DNA of 64,000 bases from Nonomuraea rhodomycinica. GTDB taxonomy: Bacteria; Actinomycetota; Actinomycetes; Streptosporangiales; Streptosporangiaceae. Below, in pieces: positions 58,679-64,000 of this stretch; positions within the stretch are counted from its first letter, which is position 1, and every line of letters starts with the position of its first letter. The position numbers were made by a program, and so were the translations under genes. Below the pieces are notes generated by a model. The model searched no databases. It was not told where the DNA came from and saw only the letters and a program-made list of their open reading frames with translations. The stretch spans positions 1-64,000 of the forward strand of contig NZ_JABWGO010000014.1 of the NCBI RefSeq assembly GCF_013363995.1. Direction: 5' to 3'.

Positions 58679-58718
58679 GAGGGCGTCACGGTCGCCATGC
58701 CGGACCAGCGACGCCCTC
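58679..58718 (-). terminator. Hairpin after the GH29-like gene
   Basis: Arms GAGGGCGTC (58679-58687) and GACGCCCTC (58710-58718) pair perfectly, with an inner GGTC/GACC pairing. It lies 29 bases downstream of the gene's stop, separating it from the Gfo/Idh transcription unit. Confidence 0.65.
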
Positions 58719-58746
58719 GTGCCTCAGGGGCATCCGCCAGCAGTGG

Positions 58747-61700
58747 TCATCGGCCGTTGATGGCCACCTCGAGCAGGTCGATCATCGAGCCGTTCGCGTC
58801 ACCGTTGAACGCCAGCCTGACGTACCGGGCCTTGGCGCTCAGCGGATAGCGGTTGGGGAACCCGAAGTCGGCGGTGCCGGTGGGACCGTTGATCGTGCCG
58901 GCGTCGTTCCATGACGCGCCGTCCTCGCTGATCTGGATCTTGATCGTCTTGGGGATGTTGAGATACTTCTGATCGAGGGAGTTGAAGCTGATCGCGATGC
59001 CGGAGAGATCAGAGTTCGCCGGGAGCTTGAACTGGATCCACGCCGCCTCGCCCGCCGGCACCGACCACTTCGACTGATCGAAGCGAGCGCCCTCGATCGT
59101 CCGGCCGTCGACGAGGTTGGCCACTCCGCCCTGCGGGTGACTCGAGGTGATCTCCGCGGTCCTCGCGAGGTTGCGGTACGGCAGCAGGTCCATGAAGACC
59201 CTGTTGGTGGTCACGGTCTTCCCGTCCAGCGTCACATCCGCCCATACGACGCCTCTGGTGGGCTTGTCCACGGCCGGCGTGATGATCTTGTTGCGGCCGA
59301 AGGAGAACGTGTCCACCTCGTGGATGGCGATGGGCTTGTCCTTGTCGCCGCCGCTCAGGTCGACGATGCCGCCGTGCCATCTGATCCGCGCCGCGCCCAG
59401 TCCGACCGGTCCCCCCTTGGCCGACCTGCCTTCCAGCGTGTAGCGCAGCCCGTCGTTCAGCGGGAACTCGCCGTACGCTTCCTTTCCCGCGATGAGCAGC
59501 GACGCATCGATCATGTCGTCGGCCGCGTGGACGACGCCGTCCCTGACTCTGACCCTCAGCGTGCCCTGTCCGGTGACGCCCTCGTGCCGGCCGGAGACCG
59601 TGATGGTCGTGGTGCCGTTCGACCTCGCGGTCACGACCCCTGGGCCGTGCACCGCGGCCACCGCGGGGTTCGCGCTCCGGTAGGTGAGGTCCGAGAGCTT
59701 CACCTTCAGCGCGGGATAGGTCATGTATCCCTCGGCGCGGACCTTCAGCATCGAGGGCGCGATCTGGTCGGCGACCGTGACGACGTCGGTCAGCTTGTAC
59801 GTCCGCGCCGGATCATCGGTCACGATCTTGATGATCGTGTCGACCGGGTCCTCCCGCACATCGGCCAGGTTGATCGACAGGCTGTCTCCGTGCTGGCTGA
59901 ACGAGGTGATCGGAACGTTCGCGTTCAGCCCGGTCACGGACGTCACCCGATGGCCGACCGGGCTGATGGTGAGGGATCGGCCGGGGATCGCGTCGAAGCC
60001 CTTCTTCCCGTCCGGCCCTCTCATGATGTGCAGATAGATGGCGTTGTCCCGGGCGGTCGCGTAACCCCATTGCGGGCCGGTCGCGTCGTTCGGGAAGGCG
60101 AACTTCTCGTAGTTGCCTCGTCCGTCGTCCTCATAGCCGTGGCCGGACAGGAAGTACGGTGTCGTCCCGGTGGTGGACTCGTGTCTTTCCGGGCCGCCCT
60201 CCGGGGCGAACCAGCCGATCAGGTTCTCTCTGACGTCGATGAACTCCTGGGCGGCCTTCGGGTACCGCGTGGCGATCTCCTGGGGTGTGTGCCAGTTGGG
60301 CCCGCGGCTGTCGATGATCGACTGATCGTTGTTGTCCGCGTATCCCCGGCCGGCGTTCATGACCATCTCCTTGGCCACCTGCCGGTAGTCATCGCGCTTG
60401 CCGTAGTACGGCGACAGCTCGTCCCTCGTGTGGATCATTTTCCACGGTTCCATGGTCGTCCGCTTGAGGAGGTGGTTGCGCGACGCGTTGGCGTAGATTC
60501 CCGACGCCTCCGCGGTCCGCAGGTCGGGGTCGCCGTACTCCTCGCCCCAGGCGTTCGAGTTCACGATGATCGTGTCAGAGTAGTTGCGGATGCTGCTGTA
60601 GATGACGTCGAAGTTGTCCGACTTGTGCCCCTGAGGGCCGTCGAAGTACAGATAACTCGGGTCATAGCGGTGGATGAGGTCGGCGATGTCCTGGACGGTC
60701 ACGTCAGTGTTCCGGGACGCATAGTAAAGGCCGAACCTGATTCCCTGGCGTTTCACCGCCTGTTCGAACTTCTTGATGCCGTCGAGGACGTTCCCGTGCT
60801 CGTCCTTCGGATAGTAGAGGTGCCGATCGCTCTTCGGGTCGCAGAACTTCGAGGGCCAGAAGTAGGCCTGCTGGTTGGTCTCGACGGACACCAGGGAGTG
60901 GCCTTGGCTCTTGGCTCTCCCCGCCCATCGCTCCACGGAGAAGTTCGGATCGACGAAGGAACCGTAGACGGCGGTGGCATGCGTCAGAGCGCCGACCCGC
61001 CCCTGTTCAAACCATTTGTTCGGGCGCTCCTTCACGGTGAGGGTGAAGTCCTTCGTAGCGCTGCTTCCCGTGCCGTCGGTCACCTGGACGGTGAAGTGAT
61101 GGTCGCCGGGCTTCGCGTCGCCGCCGATGACGCCCTTGGTGCTGTTCAGGTCGACCTTTCCGTTGACCAGGCCGTCCGCGATGGTGCCGTCGGGGTTCAG
61201 CTCCAAGCCGTCGGGCAGCTTCCCGGCGGTCACCTTCCAGGTGTACCCCGGGGTCCCTCCGGCTGCCATGAACTGGAAGGCCGAGGCCGAGACGCCGTAG
61301 GGGTTGCCGCTGACGGACTTGTTCCAGACGTAGGGCCATTCCTGGTAACCCACGGGCAGGCCCTGCGACACGATCGTGAGGGTGTCCGAAGGCCCCGCGA
61401 CGGAGTTGACCAGGCCGGCTATCCGGTTGCCCGCCTGGTCGGCGACCCGACCGTAGAAGCCGAGATAGGCCACGTTCTTGTCCTGCGCCACCGGCACGCC
61501 GCTCGCGTTCACGTCCTCGGTGTACGTATGCCTGATCTGGACCATCAGCTTGTTCCAGCCCCGGTGGAGCTGGACGGCGGTCTTCGTGAGATCCTTCTGC
61601 ACTTCCGCCGGCGTGCTCGGGCCCGTCACGCACCTGTCGTTGACGAAGAGCCGGTACGAACCGCTCGCGCCGACGTTGAAGGATGCCCGCTGCTCCTGCG

Positions 61701-62496
61701 GGCTGTAGACGTAGGTGTGCGCGTAGACGTACTTGTTCCTGGTGTCCACGCCTCGCTTGACCGTGTAGTACCCGTAGAGATCCTGGTAGTCGTCGTAGTT
61801 ACGGTTGTAGACGCGGTCGTCGAAGTAGTCCCACTTCCTGCTCTCGCCGCCGAAGCTCAACGCCTCGCCGACCTGCGGGGTGATCTTCGACTTCCCCTCG
61901 GCCGGTTCCGTCCTGTTGTAGACCTCGATCTCGGCGATCCCCGTGATCGGCGGGTACGGCTCGCGGCCCTTGTCGATCTCCACTCTCATCTCGCGAACGT
62001 TCTTCAGGCCCGGTTGTGCCGTGTAGAGCGTGGGATTCGAGGCGCTGTCGACCTGACCGGACTCCACCTTGCTGCCGTCGTCAAGGGTGAAGGTGAGGTG
62101 GTACCACTTGTTCACGTGCCGCGAATCACCCCACTGCGCGATGCGCACCTCGTTGAGCGCGATGGGCTCGCTCCACTTGAGGTTCACCCACGGGGTGGAG
62201 TCGTTCTCGGTCACCCACTGCTTCCTGGTGTCGCCATCAACCAGATAGGCGACCGGATTCACCGCGAGAGTCGATGACGAAGCTGTCATCTCCGACGCCC
62301 GGGGAGCCTCGTTCACCGGCTCGCCGGTCTCACATTCGTAGAGCTTCTCGACCACCGGCGAGCCGAACGGGCCCGACACCAGCCACGAGTCGATGAACGG
62401 CGCGTCCCCGGCCACCTGCTGGGCGTACGCCCTCCCGGTGAGGACGCCGAACAGCAGCGACGCGAGGGCGGCCACAACACCTAAGACTTTTCTCAA
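58747..62496 (-). CDS. Secreted multidomain GH29-like (alpha-L-fucosidase-type) enzyme
   Basis: A 1249-residue protein with a signal peptide (1-25). An F5/8C-like domain (about 65-200) is followed by a jelly-roll segment near 215-350 and a putative Ig-like domain near 400-490 (GGTPGYTWKVTAGKLPDGLE). A GH29-like barrel spans about 495-830, with VETNQQAYFWPSKFCDPKS, GIRFGLYYASRN and the nucleophile region YLYFDGPQG, Asp near 617. Two beta domains (one BIG2-like, VKLSDLTYRSANPAVAAVHG) and a C-terminal F5/8C domain (SGIAISFNSLDQKYL) follow. TTG start at 62496 with AAGGG upstream. It should bind and cleave fucosylated or related glycans extracellularly. Confidence 0.8.
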   Translation of the reverse strand: MRKVLGVVAALASLLFGVLTGRAYAQQVAGDAPFIDSWLVSGPFGSPVVEKLYECETGEPVNEAPRASEMTASSSTLAVNPVAYLVDGDTRKQWVTENDSTPWVNLKWSEPIALNEVRIAQWGDSRHVNKWYHLTFTLDDGSKVESGQVDSASNPTLYTAQPGLKNVREMRVEIDKGREPYPPITGIAEIEVYNRTEPAEGKSKITPQVGEALSFGGESRKWDYFDDRVYNRNYDDYQDLYGYYTVKRGVDTRNKYVYAHTYVYSPQEQRASFNVGASGSYRLFVNDRCVTGPSTPAEVQKDLTKTAVQLHRGWNKLMVQIRHTYTEDVNASGVPVAQDKNVAYLGFYGRVADQAGNRIAGLVNSVAGPSDTLTIVSQGLPVGYQEWPYVWNKSVSGNPYGVSASAFQFMAAGGTPGYTWKVTAGKLPDGLELNPDGTIADGLVNGKVDLNSTKGVIGGDAKPGDHHFTVQVTDGTGSSATKDFTLTVKERPNKWFEQGRVGALTHATAVYGSFVDPNFSVERWAGRAKSQGHSLVSVETNQQAYFWPSKFCDPKSDRHLYYPKDEHGNVLDGIKKFEQAVKRQGIRFGLYYASRNTDVTVQDIADLIHRYDPSYLYFDGPQGHKSDNFDVIYSSIRNYSDTIIVNSNAWGEEYGDPDLRTAEASGIYANASRNHLLKRTTMEPWKMIHTRDELSPYYGKRDDYRQVAKEMVMNAGRGYADNNDQSIIDSRGPNWHTPQEIATRYPKAAQEFIDVRENLIGWFAPEGGPERHESTTGTTPYFLSGHGYEDDGRGNYEKFAFPNDATGPQWGYATARDNAIYLHIMRGPDGKKGFDAIPGRSLTISPVGHRVTSVTGLNANVPITSFSQHGDSLSINLADVREDPVDTIIKIVTDDPARTYKLTDVVTVADQIAPSMLKVRAEGYMTYPALKVKLSDLTYRSANPAVAAVHGPGVVTARSNGTTTITVSGRHEGVTGQGTLRVRVRDGVVHAADDMIDASLLIAGKEAYGEFPLNDGLRYTLEGRSAKGGPVGLGAARIRWHGGIVDLSGGDKDKPIAIHEVDTFSFGRNKIITPAVDKPTRGVVWADVTLDGKTVTTNRVFMDLLPYRNLARTAEITSSHPQGGVANLVDGRTIEGARFDQSKWSVPAGEAAWIQFKLPANSDLSGIAISFNSLDQKYLNIPKTIKIQISEDGASWNDAGTINGPTGTADFGFPNRYPLSAKARYVRLAFNGDANGSMIDLLEVAINGR

Positions 62497-62524
62497 TGTC
62501 CCAGAACCCTTCTGCCCAAGGCTG

Positions 62525-62647
62525 TCAGGCCTTGCGGCTTCCGGCCGACAGTCCCGAACGCCAGTGCCGCTGCAGCACGATGAAGGCGATGACGAGGGGA
62601 ACGACCGAGATCAGCGAGCGGGGGCCACGCGGTCGTACCAGGTGCAT
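62525..62647 (-). pseudogene. C-terminus of a carbohydrate ABC transporter permease (CarB/MalG-type)
   Basis: About 40 residues, including GPRSLISVVPLVIAFIVLQR and ending HWRSGLSAGSRKA. This matches the final membrane helix and tail (...FxxxQRY...GLxAGxxKG) of MalG-like sugar permeases. Everything upstream is lost; unrelated sequence begins near 62650. The stop lies 29 bases before the GH29-like start, the spacing of a former sugar-import operon. Confidence 0.7.
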
Positions 62648-63276
62648 GGCTGGAAGCCGAGGGCCGTCGTACCGGCATGCGACTTGGATCTGCTGAAAGG
62701 ACAGCGGATCACATAGATCAGATCTATAACTGGTCACCCGTCGCCGTCGGCAGGTGCACGGACAGGATCCGCTGGCATTTGTTCAGGCCAGCGGCTTGAT
62801 CTCATTCGACTCTCAGTGTGTTGCGTCATCCTCTCGACGTCAATAGATTCCTAATATCGACCCATCCTTTCAGCATGAATCATAAATATGAGGCTCTCGG
62901 CGGGTCCGCGCCACGAGCAGGCCGCGCCGTGTGCGCCTCACCGATCAGGCCGGCGGACAGGTCATCTCTCTCGCGGGGAGGTCCTGGGAGACGACCGGCC
63001 CGCGCCGCAGAAGGCAATGACCGACACCTTCACCGCCCGTGCTCGCCCCGCGAAGTCGCCGGCCCCGCCGAACTCGCCTTCACCGTGCAGATCCGGTGTG
63101 ACCGGTCTCGGCGTCACGGGCGAACTCGCGGACCAGGCGCATCTCCCCGGGTCGTGAGCTGCCCCGCGTGATGTGCTGAGCCGTGCGACGGATCCGACCG
63201 GTCGCCACGCAGTCGTGAACCGCGATGCCCGGGAACGACAAAGACGAGGCGTGACCTTGTTGCACCTGGAACAGCC
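62648..63276. other. 630-base gap without a credible gene
   Basis: Short open frames only, none recognisable. It includes a slightly AT-rich stretch (62810-62890) and the leader of the downstream sigma gene. Confidence 0.5.
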
Positions 63277-63807
63277 ATGAACGTCGAAGATGGCCGCATC
63301 ATCGAGCGGTCACTGAGCGAGCCGGAGGCGTTCGCCGAGATCTTCGACCGTCATTTCCGCACCATCCATCGCTACCTCGCGCGACGCCTGGGAACCGACG
63401 CCGCGGACGACCTCGCCGGTGAGGTGTTCACCCTGGCTTTCGCGCGCCGCACCACGTATCGCATCGATCAGCCGGTCGCGTTGCCGTGGCTGTACGGGAT
63501 AGCGGGCAACCTGATTCACGCGCATCAGCGCGCGCGACGACGCGACGCGACGCTGATCGGGAGCCTCCCGCCGGAGTCCACCCCCCCGCCTTCGAGGACG
63601 CGGTGGAGTCCACCGTCGACGCGCGCCGCCGGATGCGTCGGATCCGGGAGGCGATCAGCGACCTGTCCGAGGCGGACCAGACGACGCTGTTCCTCTACGC
63701 ATGGGAGGACCTGAGCTATCAGGAGGTGGCAGCGGCCCTGGACGTCCCTGTCGGCACAGTCCGCTCCCGGTTGTACCGGATACGACGCCTCTTGCGTGAA
63801 CCGCTGC
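63277..63807 (+). pseudogene. ECF-type sigma factor gene, frameshifted at a C7 tract
   Basis: Region 2 reads normally from ATG 63277 (IIERSLSEPEAFAEIFDRHF, DDLAGEVFTLAFARRTTYRI, then PWLYGIAGNLIHAHQRARRR). At 63581-63587 a run of seven C shifts the frame; with six C the sequence would continue PAFEDAVESTVDARRRMRRI through SEADQTTLFLYAWEDLSYQE and the region 4 helix-turn-helix VPVGTVRSRLYRIRR. The 3' end merges with the Tn3 remnant. It resembles the sigma gene at 26832. The extra C could be genuine, a phase-variable tract or a sequencing error. Confidence 0.7.
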
Positions 63808-64000
63808 GCGCGAGCCAGGCCATCGAAGAACTCGGGCGCGTCATCAGGACCATCTTCATCTGCGGCTACCTCGCCGACGAGGCACTCCGGCAGGAGATGG
63901 CAGGAGATCCACGAGGGACTGAACGTGGTCGAGAACCGGAACTCGGCGAACAAGGACCTCTTCTACGGCAAGGCCGGCGACCTGACCGGCGACGACCCCA
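63808..64000 (+). mobile_element. Tn3-family transposase C-terminal remnant
   Basis: The sequence SQAIEELGRVIRTIFICGYL followed by ADEALRQE, then after a frameshift IHEGLNVVENRNSANKDLFY and GKAGDLTGDD, is a conserved C-terminal block of Tn3 transposases. The frameshift coincides with a 10-bp tandem duplication of GGCAGGAGAT (63889-63898 and 63899-63908). The element continues beyond the window. Confidence 0.8.

Noticed and set aside
59137-62277. 1046-codon plus-strand frame opposite the GH29-like gene
   Set aside because: Val/Arg/Asp/Gly-rich shadow frame without motifs.
1-64000. CRISPR array, rRNA or tRNA genes
   Set aside because: Reading through the sequence I saw no regularly spaced repeats, no rRNA-like blocks and no cloverleaf with a plausible anticodon; a covariance-model scan was not possible.

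Overview
The window is very GC-rich, with G/C-biased third codon positions, dense genes and frequent GTG/TTG starts and ATGA/GTGA overlaps. The protein repertoire (a BTAD/AfsR-type regulator, a LuxR-LAL regulator, ECF42 sigma with a DGPF partner, a CU044_5270 protein, Tat-exported enzymes, a GH29-like multidomain enzyme) points to a filamentous actinomycete. A Streptosporangiales/Nonomuraea-like host is my guess from protein style only. I saw no rRNA, tRNA or CRISPR array.

Left part, 1-15.9 kb, is ordinary accessory chromosome made of small regulator/enzyme pairs: the end of an SDR, an MFS exporter converging on a PEBP protein, a GntR-FCD regulator, a DGPF (YCII) protein coupled to an ECF42 sigma factor behind an ECF42-like promoter, an FAD-linked oxidase divergent from MarR over two abutting palindromes, an SGNH hydrolase, an FAD monooxygenase divergent from a 1097-aa BTAD regulator, and a hydrolase/GbsR/methyltransferase operon behind a large inverted repeat.

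15.9-35.9 kb is a scarred, plastic region. It holds a frameshifted integrase, a zinc-motif coiled-coil protein, an AT-rich 20-bp palindrome, an intact-looking tyrosine recombinase abutting a decapitated aminoglycoside phosphotransferase, IS5 and IS21 relics between two sigma-factor fragments, a 5'-truncated recombinase lacking the HxxR histidine, a PIN protein, a DUF6262-like protein and a DDE transposase tail. Intact genes lie between the scars: a lipoprotein, a secreted subtilase divergent from an ECF sigma/CU044_5270 pair, a class C beta-lactamase-like hydrolase, a PhyH dioxygenase and a beta-carbonic anhydrase.

35.9-44.9 kb carries a membrane protein, a secreted GH5 glycosidase, a membrane-anchored alpha/beta hydrolase, a two-component system whose kinase is a tandem duplication in one chain, an SDR/TetR divergent pair with a clear operator, and a decayed membrane-protein gene.

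44.9-53.8 kb is the most system-like segment: a 935-aa LuxR-LAL regulator divergent from a four-gene set made of a Tat-exported metallo-beta-lactamase-fold hydrolase, a FUSC-family membrane protein, a second non-exported paralogue of the hydrolase and a carboxylesterase. I infer a coordinated detoxification, export or lactone/ester hydrolysis system acting on both sides of the membrane.

54.4-62.6 kb, all on the minus strand, looks like a glycan locus: an ABC sugar permease reduced to its C-terminus, a 1249-aa GH29-like enzyme, a Gfo/Idh/MocA oxidoreductase, an SDR, a GT4 glycosyltransferase and an EamA transporter, the last four translationally coupled or closely spaced. The window ends in an ECF sigma gene broken by a C7 tract and joined to a Tn3 transposase remnant.
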